From NCBI GenBank assembly GCA_025060055.1, contig JANXCK010000078.1, positions 1 through 5,975 of the forward strand: DNA of 5,975 nucleotides, in the 5' to 3' direction. Position 1 is the stretch's first letter. Each line of letters starts with the position of its first letter. The notes below the pieces were generated by a model that was not told where the DNA came from, did no database searches, and saw only the letters and a program-made list of their open reading frames with translations. The DNA is from Fimbriimonadales bacterium (lineage in GTDB: Bacteria > Armatimonadota > Fimbriimonadia > Fimbriimonadales > GBS-DC). Below, piece by piece: positions 1 to 5,260 of this stretch. The position numbers were made by a program, and so were the translations under genes.

Positions 1-1011
1 TTCGGCACGGGAGGCAAGCGCGTTCGAGACATCTTCCATCAGCCGTTCGTAGGCAACATGCAGCATCAGCGGTTCGTCGAGGACAAGCCAACCTTCGGCA
101 GGCAGGTAGTCCAGCAGGCAGGCACGCTCACTGAGCAGCCACGGCAAGTACAGCTCGAGGCGGTCGAATGGCGCGCCTTGCGTCAGGGGGCGCAGGTCAT
201 CGTTTAGTCGCTGGCGCAGCTCGGTCTGGAGTGCGGCGGGCTGCTGCGCAATCAGCGTCTCCCACACGCTGCGGATGCGTTCCGCTGTCGCGGGGTTGCC
301 CATCGGGGTCTCACGCGCGGGCGGGATAGCCACACACGGTATCGGGCGTATTGAGCGCTGGGAGGCAGGCTCAAACACGCGCAGGCTCGTGATTTCATCG
401 CCCCAGAACTCGATTCGCACGGGCAAATCCGCGCCCATCGGGAACACATCCACGATGCCTCCACGCCGCGCGAAGAAGCCCGGCAGGCGCACAGGCTCTT
501 GGTAATCGTAGCCGTCTTCTGCCAAGCGGCGCAGCAGCGTACCCGGTTCGACTTGACAGACCCATTCGTGCGTGTCGGGCGGCGGCGTGTCGGGCACGCG
601 CAGACGCACCAGCTCAGACTCAAACAGCAATTCGGGCATGGTGCGCTGCAGCCCAGCAGCGATGGGCACAATCAAGCACACTGCATCGCCTCGATGCAGC
701 GCGTGCAGGGCGCGGATACGCTCGTGCAGCGTCTCCTGCTCCACGCCTGTCGGCTCCAGCAGGGGTGTCAGGCTGCTGGGCACGCGCAGCACGCGGCTTT
801 CTGGCAAGCCCAGCCTGAGCAAAATCGCCAGCCACTGCTCGGCACGCTCCAGCGAAGGTGTCAGCACGATGACGGGTCGCTCCTGTCGCGCTATCCACGA
901 GGCAAGCAGCACAGGGCGCGACTCAAGGCATACCTCGCGCCAAACTGTGGGGCATTCTGGCGCAGGCGTCGGCACGGCGAGACTGAGCCGCTCCAGCCAT
1001 TCTGGGAGCAT
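1..1011 (-). CDS. mfd: Transcription-repair coupling factor Mfd, N-terminal part (cut by window start)
   Basis: Mfd is the cytoplasmic ATP-dependent translocase that removes RNA polymerase stalled at DNA lesions and recruits UvrA/UvrB for nucleotide excision repair. The minus strand from the ATG at 1009-1011 is open for 337 codons to the window edge; a full Mfd is about 1,100 residues, so only the UvrB-like N-terminal region is seen. The diagnostic block is residues 176-219: RLPGFFARRGGIVDVFPMGA, then VRIEFWGDEI, then LRVFEPASQRS. This is the UvrB-interaction region shared by UvrB and Mfd. LLDYLPAEGWLVLDEP at 299-314 is also Mfd-like. UvrB is disfavoured because no GxTGSGKT Walker A motif occurs near the N-terminus, where Mfd has a degenerate version. 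The helicase/translocase and RNA polymerase-binding domains lie outside the window. The start has no good Shine-Dalgarno sequence; a -10-like box ends 9 bases upstream. Argument from motifs only, but strong. Confidence 0.93.
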   Translation of the reverse strand, partial: MLPEWLERLSLAVPTPAPECPTVWREVCLESRPVLLASWIARQERPVIVLTPSLERAEQWLAILLRLGLPESRVLRVPSSLTPLLEPTGVEQETLHERIRALHALHRGDAVCLIVPIAAGLQRTMPELLFESELVRLRVPDTPPPDTHEWVCQVEPGTLLRRLAEDGYDYQEPVRLPGFFARRGGIVDVFPMGADLPVRIEFWGDEITSLRVFEPASQRSIRPIPCVAIPPARETPMGNPATAERIRSVWETLIAQQPAALQTELRQRLNDDLRPLTQGAPFDRLELYLPWLLSERACLLDYLPAEGWLVLDEPLMLHVAYERLMEDVSNALASRAE

Positions 1012-1020
1012 GCGTGAGAA

Positions 1021-1026
1021 AGTGTA
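1021..1026 (-). promoter_or_regulatory. Possible -10 box for mfd, very close to the start codon
   Basis: Read on the minus strand the hexamer is TACACT, a fair -10 match. Only 9 bases (TTCTCACGC) separate it from the mfd ATG, so transcription would begin about 2 bases before the start codon and give a nearly leaderless mRNA. No Shine-Dalgarno sequence is present in those 9 bases, which fits. No convincing -35 box is seen at the normal distance. Inference from spacing; a single hexamer match is weak evidence. Confidence 0.3.
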
Positions 1027-1083
1027 CCTGTTGAAGACCCCTGCCACCCGATGGGGGCTGAAAACAGCGCGGAAGCAAGCGGG

Positions 1084-1089
1084 TATCCT
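1084..1089 (+). promoter_or_regulatory. Possible -10 box for a leaderless argC transcript
   Basis: TATCCT lies 6 bases before the preferred GTG start of argC at 1096, so a transcript would begin at or next to the start codon. No Shine-Dalgarno sequence precedes the GTG, as expected for a leaderless message. The -35 region (about 1061-1066, AAAACA) is poor. The mfd start on the other strand shows the same arrangement within 84 bases, which makes the pattern a little more believable than one hexamer would be alone. Confidence 0.3.
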
Positions 1090-1095
1090 TTCGGT

Positions 1096-2142
1096 GTGAT
1101 TCGGGTAGGCATTGTTGGTGCGACGGGCTACACAGGTAGTGAGCTTATCCGCTTGCTGAGCGGGCATCCCTCCGCTCAGATTACCGCGCTCGTCTCGCGC
1201 TCGGAAGCGGGCAAACCCGTCGCAAGCGTGCTGCCCCATCTCAGCGGGTTGCCCTTGCCCCCGTTGAGCGCGTTTGAGCCTCATCAGCTGGCAGAGCAGT
1301 GCGATGTGGTGTTCTTGGCGGGTGAGACGGGGTTTGCGATGGAGCATGCACCTGCGCTATTGCGACAGGGGCTGAAAGTGATTGACCTATCTGCCGATTT
1401 TCGGCTCAAAGACCCTGCAGTGTTCGCTGAGTGGTATGGCAGGCAGCACACGGCTACCGAGTGGCTCGCAGAAGCCCTGTACGGCTTACCCGAACTGACC
1501 CCTCACGACGCATATCGGCACGCTCGTCTGGTCGCCAATCCGGGCTGTTATCCGACGGCGGCGGGGCTGGCACTTGCGCCGCTGGTCAAGTCGGGGTTGG
1601 TGGAGCCAGATAGCGTGATTGTGGACGCCAAGTCGGGCGTATCTGGCGCGGGCAGGTCGCGCGTCAGTGTGGAATATCTGTTCACCGAGCTGAATGAAAA
1701 CTTCAAAGCCTACAGCGTGGAGCGCCACCGCCATACGCCCGAAATCGAGCAGGTGCTGAGCCTTATCAGCGGGCAGAGTGTGCGCGTGCGTTTCACGCCG
1801 CATCTGGTTCCGATGACGCGCGGTATTCTCTGCACAGCCTACGCTCGACTGCGTCGACGGGTTAGTCCCGAACAGCTGCACGCACTGTACACGGAGTTCT
1901 ATCGCGAGCAGCCATTTGTAGTGGTACGCCCGCTGGGCGCGTTCCCTGCCACACGCGAGGTGTACGGCTCCAACCGTTGCGACATCGGGGTGACCATTGA
2001 TGTGCGCACGCAGACGGCTGTAGTCATCAGCGCCCTCGACAACCTCGTCAAGGGCGCTGCAGGGCAGGCAATCCAGAACATGAACTTACTTATCGGAACA
2101 GAACCGACACAGGGATTGCCCCTTGCTGGCATGTGTCCGTAG
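1096..2142 (+). CDS. argC: N-acetyl-gamma-glutamyl-phosphate reductase (ArgC)
   Basis: ArgC catalyses the third step of arginine (ornithine) biosynthesis: NADPH-dependent reductive dephosphorylation of N-acetylglutamyl phosphate to N-acetylglutamate 5-semialdehyde, in the cytoplasm. With the GTG start the protein has 348 residues, the usual size for the type 1 family. Residues 8-14 are the Rossmann dinucleotide motif GATGYTG. The active-site cysteine is C151 in VANPGCYPTAAG. The HRHTPEI block with the conserved histidines is at 211-217, and SGVSGAGR at 181-188 is also family-typical. The reading frame is open back to an ATG at 1051, which would add 15 residues (MGAENSAEASGYPFG) before the Rossmann strand. 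I prefer GTG 1096 because ArgC proteins normally begin 1-4 residues before that strand and because the ATG also lacks a Shine-Dalgarno sequence. The gene is divergent from mfd and convergent with the next gene, so it appears monocistronic; no other arg gene is in the window. Confidence 0.96.
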   Translation: MIRVGIVGATGYTGSELIRLLSGHPSAQITALVSRSEAGKPVASVLPHLSGLPLPPLSAFEPHQLAEQCDVVFLAGETGFAMEHAPALLRQGLKVIDLSADFRLKDPAVFAEWYGRQHTATEWLAEALYGLPELTPHDAYRHARLVANPGCYPTAAGLALAPLVKSGLVEPDSVIVDAKSGVSGAGRSRVSVEYLFTELNENFKAYSVERHRHTPEIEQVLSLISGQSVRVRFTPHLVPMTRGILCTAYARLRRRVSPEQLHALYTEFYREQPFVVVRPLGAFPATREVYGSNRCDIGVTIDVRTQTAVVISALDNLVKGAAGQAIQNMNLLIGTEPTQGLPLAGMCP

Positions 2143-2181
2143 CACGCATCTGTGGCTCATAACGGGCGACCCTGCAAGGGC

Positions 2182-3372
2182 TTAGCATCCCTGCCCGAAG
2201 TTGAGTAGCACAATCAGCAGATCTGCATCGTTGATCACGCCGTCCCAGTTGAGGTCTTCGTTGCGGTAGCCCTCTGCGCCGAAGTTGGTCAGAATCGCCA
2301 GCAGGTCGGTGTCATTCACACAGCCGTCTCGGTTCACATCGCCCGTGCGTGGGACGCCCGTGTCCAGCAAGTAGGCTTCTGTGCGTCCTGTGGCAGCGTT
2401 CGTGCCGTAGCCCACGATGTAGCGTCCGTTCGGCGAGATGCCCAGCGCCGCTGCGAGCCTCGAGCCGTCCGTAAGTAAGCTGGCGTACACTTGGTTGAGG
2501 TCTTGGAACACGCCGTTGACCCAGCGAGCGGCGTAAAATTCGTCCTCCAGATCGGTGGTGTAGCCGACGATGATGCTACCGTCGCCCGACACGGCGGCAG
2601 CGGATGTTGTGAACCCGCTCAATCCATTCAGGCTTTGCATCTGGTTATTTTGCCAGCGGAAGGCGCGCGTGCGTCGGAACTGGTCGCGCCACTCGCCCAC
2701 CACCACATCGCCCCGCGCGGAGACGCCCCGCGCAATACTCAGGCTTGAACCCAGCGTGTCAATATCTCGCATCGTCCCGTTCACCACCCAGCGGAAAGCG
2801 CGGGTTTGCCTTAGCGCGTTGCGCGACTCGCCCACCACGACGCGCCCATCTGCTGAGACGGCGTAGGCGATGCTGGTGTCGCCACCCAGCGTGCCCAGGT
2901 TGTCCAGGGCGCCGTTCTGCCAGCGGAAGGCACGAATTTGCCCGTCACCCTGCTGGGCGTACCCGACCACCACCGTACCATCTGCCGAGACACTGTATGC
3001 CAGTCCAAGATTGCCCGTGAAGGTGCCAAGGTCTTGAGGAACGCCCCCAACCCAGCGCACAGCACGCTGCAGGGTATCTGCGTTGTAGGCATATCCGACT
3101 ACCACGGAGCCGTTCGCGGACACCGCGTAGGCATCGCTGAATGGACCGCCCAGCGTGTCCAAAGCGGTCATCACGCCATTTTGCCAACGAAAACCCCGAA
3201 ACGGACCTTCCGAGGTGTACGAAAAGCCGACAACGACAGTGCCGTCAGCGGACACGCCGTGCGCCTCGCTGTAAAACCCGCCCAGCGTGCCCAGCCAAGT
3301 GAGGCGCGGCTGCTGCGCTTGCAGCAGGCTCAGAAGACTCAGCCCGATACCCAGTGCTAATGTGGCTCTCAT
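2182..3372 (-). CDS. Secreted HAF-repeat protein with C-terminal dockerin-like domain
   Basis: This is a predicted exported protein of 396 residues with no assignable catalytic function. Residues 1-19 form a signal peptide: MRA, a hydrophobic core, then LLQA with likely cleavage before QQP. Residues 27-337 hold seven repeats of about 44 residues with the pattern LGTLGG..S.AYAVSADG.VVVGY......RAFRWQNG, the 'probable extracellular repeat, HAF family' signature. Residues 344-396 form two dockerin/EF-hand-like calcium loops: DVNRDGCVNDTD at 345-356 and DLNWDGVINDAD at 373-384, each followed by LL.(I/V)L.NFG. The only cysteines are C351 and C396. The start at 3372 is chosen because AGGAG (3380-3384) lies 7 bases upstream and the signal peptide begins there; an in-frame ATG at 3456 would bury the signal peptide behind 28 residues. 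Role unknown; adhesion or a surface scaffold are guesses. Transcribed alone, convergent with argC. Confidence 0.9.
   Translation of the reverse strand: MRATLALGIGLSLLSLLQAQQPRLTWLGTLGGFYSEAHGVSADGTVVVGFSYTSEGPFRGFRWQNGVMTALDTLGGPFSDAYAVSANGSVVVGYAYNADTLQRAVRWVGGVPQDLGTFTGNLGLAYSVSADGTVVVGYAQQGDGQIRAFRWQNGALDNLGTLGGDTSIAYAVSADGRVVVGESRNALRQTRAFRWVVNGTMRDIDTLGSSLSIARGVSARGDVVVGEWRDQFRRTRAFRWQNNQMQSLNGLSGFTTSAAAVSGDGSIIVGYTTDLEDEFYAARWVNGVFQDLNQVYASLLTDGSRLAAALGISPNGRYIVGYGTNAATGRTEAYLLDTGVPRTGDVNRDGCVNDTDLLAILTNFGAEGYRNEDLNWDGVINDADLLIVLLNFGQGC
2362..3294 (-). repeat. Seven tandem 132-bp coding repeats (HAF repeats)
   Basis: The repeats cover protein residues 27-70, 71-114, 115-158, 159-203, 204-247, 248-291 and 292-337. 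The first six are 44 or 45 residues each; the seventh carries a small insertion (QVYASLLTDGSRLAAA). Invariant positions are the VS/IS plus G of 'VSADG', the following VVVG or IVG, and the R/A-x-RW strand. DNA copies are clearly diverged from each other, so this is an old protein-level repeat and not a recent DNA expansion. Seven four-stranded units would fit a seven-bladed beta-propeller; that is inference. Confidence 0.85.
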
Positions 3373-3412
3373 AGGCGTACTCCTGTCCTCGCCAGCGACA
3401 AGATTGCCAACC

Positions 3413-3456
3413 CTACAATGCATTTTAATGCAAAGCGCGTGACAAAGTCGTGACAA
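3413..3456 (-). promoter_or_regulatory. Possible promoter/operator region upstream of the HAF-repeat gene
   Basis: Two sequence patterns sit 40-85 bases upstream of the HAF gene start. First, a 14-bp dyad TGCATT-TT-AATGCA (3419-3432), which on the minus strand contains the -10-like hexamer TAAAAT. Second, a direct repeat CGTGACAA at 3438-3445 and 3449-3456, spaced 11 bases apart, about one helical turn; on the minus strand each contains TTGTCA, a partial -35 match. The spacing between these TTGTCA copies and the -10-like hexamers (12, 19 or 23 bases) is not ideal for a standard promoter, so exact promoter elements are uncertain. The arrangement resembles a regulator-binding site. Confidence 0.3.
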
Positions 3457-3500
3457 GCCTTGCTTTGCCTTGTCGGAGTTTCAAACGGCACAGTATTCTG

Positions 3501-3596
3501 AACGGCTGAAGCCGTTCCTGTGCAGACCAAGCCGACCTCCGTCGGCTGTAGCCCGCGTAGGCGGGCTTCATTTGCACAGGAACGGCTTTAGCCGTG
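3501..3596. repeat. 96-bp multi-hairpin palindromic repeat element
   Basis: Outer arms 3502-3524 and 3573-3595 are complementary over 23 positions with a single G-T wobble. Between them lie two perfect 7-bp hairpins: 3530-3536 with 3541-3547 (AGCCGAC, loop CTCC) and 3550-3556 with 3561-3567 (AGCCCGC, loop GTAG). Each outer arm is itself a small palindrome: ACGGCTGAAGCCGT at 3502-3515 and ACGGCTTTAGCCGT at 3582-3595. The element can therefore fold as one long stem topped by two hairpins, or as four hairpins in a row. It encodes nothing convincing. It resembles dispersed REP/BIME or MITE-like elements that insert between genes. It lies upstream of both the HAF gene and kbl. Confidence 0.85.
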
Positions 3597-3605
3597 TTTC
3601 TCTTG

Positions 3606-3621
3606 TGTGAGGCACTTATTA
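3606..3621 (+). repeat. Left copy of a perfect 16-bp inverted repeat bracketing kbl
   Basis: TGTGAGGCACTTATTA lies 52 bases upstream of the kbl start codon. Its exact reverse complement occurs at 4880-4895, across the kbl stop. The match stops abruptly at both edges (positions 3605 and 3622 do not pair with 4896 and 4879). No target-site duplication is seen outside the pair. Confidence 0.8.
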
Positions 3622-3673
3622 CCGATACAACCAGCCCAATCCTCAGGTAAACTTTTGGTGCGAGGAGGCAGCG

Positions 3674-4882
3674 ATGAACGCAGGCTTTCAGCAGTGGCTT
3701 CATCAGAGCATTGAGCAGCTCAAGGCGCAGAACCTCTACAAGCAGCCGCCCGTTTTGGAGTCGCCGCAGGGCGGGCGCGTGCGCATCGGCGGGCGCGAGG
3801 TAATCAACTTAGCCTCGAACAACTATCTCGGCTTAGCAAACGACCCTCGGCTGAAGCAGGCAGCGATTGAGGCGGTGCAGCAGTTCGGCGCAGGGGCAGG
3901 CGCGGTGCGCTGGCTCGGCGGCACGAACACCCTCTACGAGACGCTCGAACAGAAGCTCGCCGAGTTCAAGAAAACCGAAGCCGTGCTGGTGTTCCAATCG
4001 GGTTTCAACGCCAACTCGGGCACAATCCCCTCGTGCTTCGTGGAAGGCGATGTGATTATCTCAGATGAGCTGAACCACGCCAGCATCATCGACGGCGTGC
4101 GCCTCAGCAGCGCGAAATACAAAAAGAGCGAAGGCTATGTGTACGAGCATAAAAATATGAATCACCTGGAGGACATCCTCAAGCGCTGCGGGCATTTCAA
4201 GAAGCGGCTGATTGTGACCGACGGCGTGTTCAGCATGGATGGGGATATCGCGCCCCTGCCTGAGATTGTGCAACTTGCCGAGAAGTACGACGCGGTGGTG
4301 ATGGTGGACGATGCGCACGCTTCGGGCGTCTTGGGCGAGCATGGCAGCGGCACCACGAGCCACTTCGGGCTGTACGGGCGCGTGGACATCCAGCTCGGCA
4401 CACTTTCTAAGGCGATTGGCGTGGTTGGGGGTTATATCGCAGGGAGCCGATTGCTGAAAGAGTGGCTTATCAATCGCGGGCGTCCGTACTTGTTCAGCAC
4501 TGCGCTACCGCCCGCTGCGGTCGGCGCGATTATCAAAGCCATCGAGATTCTGCAAACCGACCCAGAGCCGATGCGCCGCCTGTGGGACAACGCCCGCTAC
4601 TGGAAGGAGAACCTCCAGAAGCTCGGCTTCGACACGATGGGCAGCGAGACGCCGATTACGCCCGTGCTGTGCGGCGACGAGGGAATCACGCAGCAGATGG
4701 AGCGCAAACTCTACGAGGCGGGCGTGTTCGTGGTTGGGATTGTGTACCCCACGGTGCCGCGCGGCAAGGCGCGCGTGCGCACCATGCCCAACGCGACGCA
4801 TACAAAACAAGACCTCGACGACGCGCTGGAAGCCTTCGAGAAAGTGGGCAAGGAGTTGGGCGTCATCGGCAGGTGGGTCTAA
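3674..4882 (+). CDS. kbl: Glycine C-acetyltransferase / alpha-oxoamine synthase (2-amino-3-ketobutyrate CoA ligase type)
   Basis: This is a PLP-dependent enzyme of fold type I. The Kbl reaction interconverts 2-amino-3-ketobutyrate plus CoA with glycine plus acetyl-CoA, the second step of threonine breakdown via threonine dehydrogenase; it acts in the cytoplasm. Length is 402 residues, normal for the family. Visible signatures: INLASNNYLGLAN at 44-56; GAGAGAVRWLGGTNTLYETL at 72-91; DELNHASIIDG at 131-141, with the PLP-stacking H135; VTDGVFSMDGDIAPL at 181-195; VDDAHASGVLG at 211-221, with D212 and H215; and TLSKAIG at 243-249, with Schiff-base lysine K246. TPITPVL and PTVPRGKARVR near the C-terminus match Kbl-like sequences from Thermus. 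Shine-Dalgarno AGGAGG (3663-3668) sits 5 bases before the ATG, and the gene ends in a double stop TAATAA. Related 8-amino-7-oxononanoate synthase (BioF) is the main alternative, and some thermophile homologues are reported to have broad specificity. No tdh or bio gene is adjacent. Confidence 0.9.
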   Translation: MNAGFQQWLHQSIEQLKAQNLYKQPPVLESPQGGRVRIGGREVINLASNNYLGLANDPRLKQAAIEAVQQFGAGAGAVRWLGGTNTLYETLEQKLAEFKKTEAVLVFQSGFNANSGTIPSCFVEGDVIISDELNHASIIDGVRLSSAKYKKSEGYVYEHKNMNHLEDILKRCGHFKKRLIVTDGVFSMDGDIAPLPEIVQLAEKYDAVVMVDDAHASGVLGEHGSGTTSHFGLYGRVDIQLGTLSKAIGVVGGYIAGSRLLKEWLINRGRPYLFSTALPPAAVGAIIKAIEILQTDPEPMRRLWDNARYWKENLQKLGFDTMGSETPITPVLCGDEGITQQMERKLYEAGVFVVGIVYPTVPRGKARVRTMPNATHTKQDLDDALEAFEKVGKELGVIGRWV

Positions 4883-4895
4883 TAAGTGCCTCACA
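4880..4895 (-). repeat. Right copy of the 16-bp inverted repeat, overlapping the kbl stop codon
   Basis: TAATAAGTGCCTCACA begins with the kbl stop codon (TAA at 4880-4882) and a second in-frame TAA. It is the exact reverse complement of 3606-3621. In an mRNA starting upstream of 3606 the two copies could pair and join the 5' leader to the end of the coding region. Confidence 0.8.
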
Positions 4896-4897
4896 GG

Positions 4898-4997
4898 TGA
4901 AATCGTCTTGTTTTGGGCGCGTCGGGGACACGCCCCTACAGGGTATTTGGGGTAGGGGCAGGTTCTTAACCTGCCCTGCAGAAAAAAGACGATTTCA
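4898..4997. repeat. IR-bounded intergenic module with two GTAGGGGC palindromes
   Basis: The module is bounded by a perfect 12-bp inverted repeat, TGAAATCGTCTT (4898-4909) and its complement (4986-4997), with T-rich/A-rich continuation inside. It holds two hairpins. The first is 4915-4923 with 4927-4935, 9 positions with one mismatch that becomes a G-U pair on the minus strand. The second is 4956-4964 with 4968-4976 (GGGCAGGTT, loop CTT), 9 bp perfect. An additional 8-bp pairing GCCCCTAC/GTAGGGGC links 4932-4939 with 4952-4959. A further AATCGTCTTTT at 5015-5025 is complementary to 4984-4994. The second hairpin could stop or protect the kbl transcript, but no T-tract follows it on the plus strand, so a standard terminator is not supported. 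Confidence 0.75.
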
Positions 4998-5038
4998 AGT
5001 TGGAAGCACTTACCAATCGTCTTTTCAAGCGTCGTTAT

Positions 5039-5163
5039 GCCCTCACCCCCAGCCCCTCTCCCGCAACGCGGGCGAGGGGGTCAACTGGGCGTAGGGGCGA
5101 GGTGACCTCGCCCCTACGCTCCCCCCTCTCCCACCGCGTGGGAGAGGGGGCAGAGGTGAGGGC
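5039..5163. repeat. 125-bp composite palindromic repeat (CCCTCACCCC...GGTGAGGG type)
   Basis: The outer arms are GCCCTCACC (5039-5047) and GGTGAGGGC (5155-5163), complementary over 9 bp. Inside are three hairpins in order: 5053-5064 with 5068-5079 (CCCCTCTCCCGC, one mismatch); the perfect palindrome 5089-5119; and 5122-5134 with 5138-5150 (13 bp perfect, loop CGC). The first and third hairpins look like the two halves of a CCCCTCTCCC...GGGAGAGGGG repeat, a type dispersed in many bacterial genomes, with the central palindrome apparently inserted between them. No coding potential is apparent. Confidence 0.8.
5089..5119. repeat. Perfect 31-bp palindrome with GTAGGGGC ends
   Basis: Arms 5089-5103 and 5105-5119 are perfectly complementary over 15 bp around a single central G at 5104. 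As single-stranded DNA or RNA it would form a very stable hairpin with a small loop after opening one or two inner pairs. Its ends, GTAGGGGC (5091-5098) and GCCCCTAC (5110-5117), are shared with the module at 4898-4997, while its core (GAGGT/ACCTC) is different. Confidence 0.85.
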
Positions 5164-5203
5164 AACACGGCGTCTGGAATGGCAATTGATACACGAAGCG
5201 CAC

Positions 5204-5230
5204 AGGCTCCCTCCCTTTGTGAAGGAGCCT
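5204..5230 (-). terminator. Weak hairpin downstream of the prepilin gene
   Basis: AGGCTCC (5204-5210) pairs with GGAGCCT (5224-5230), 7 bp around a 13-base loop, about 30 bases beyond the prepilin stop codon on the minus strand. No run of T follows on the minus strand, so if it ends transcription it is not a textbook intrinsic terminator. Confidence 0.3.
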
Positions 5231-5260
5231 TGAACGCTTATACTTTGGATGACTCGCTGT

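Noticed and set aside
1..1011. uvrB instead of mfd
   Set aside because: The shared UvrB/Mfd block is present, but there is no N-terminal Walker A motif, and the LLDYLP...LVLDEP stretch and the long pre-block segment fit Mfd.
252..1099. Several open frames of 60-175 codons on both strands across the mfd region
   Set aside because: They overlap the continuous Mfd frame, have low-complexity Arg/Ser/Cys-rich translations typical of out-of-frame GC-rich DNA, and show no family motif.
2170..2180. CCCTGCAAGGG hairpin between argC and the HAF gene as a shared terminator
   Set aside because: Only a 4-bp stem with a 3-base loop and no T-run on either strand; too weak in a 39-bp spacer.
3373..3456. 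Upstream ATG at 3456 as the start of the HAF-repeat protein
   Set aside because: It would place 28 polar residues before the signal peptide and lies over the operator-like dyad; the ATG at 3372 has a good AGGAG 7 bases upstream.
3501..3596. A tRNA, because of the cloverleaf-like outline
   Set aside because: Stem lengths are wrong (23-position outer stem, only two inner arms), and there is no T-loop consensus, anticodon arm or CCA position.
4462..5094. A 210-codon plus-strand frame running from kbl into the spacer
   Set aside because: It is a different frame of kbl (Arg/Ala-rich, no motif) that then reads through the palindromic repeats; it has no ribosome site.
4883..5260. A CRISPR array or a complete insertion sequence in the repeat-rich spacer
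   Set aside because: The repeats are palindromes in varied arrangement without regular spacing or unique spacers, and there is no transposase frame.
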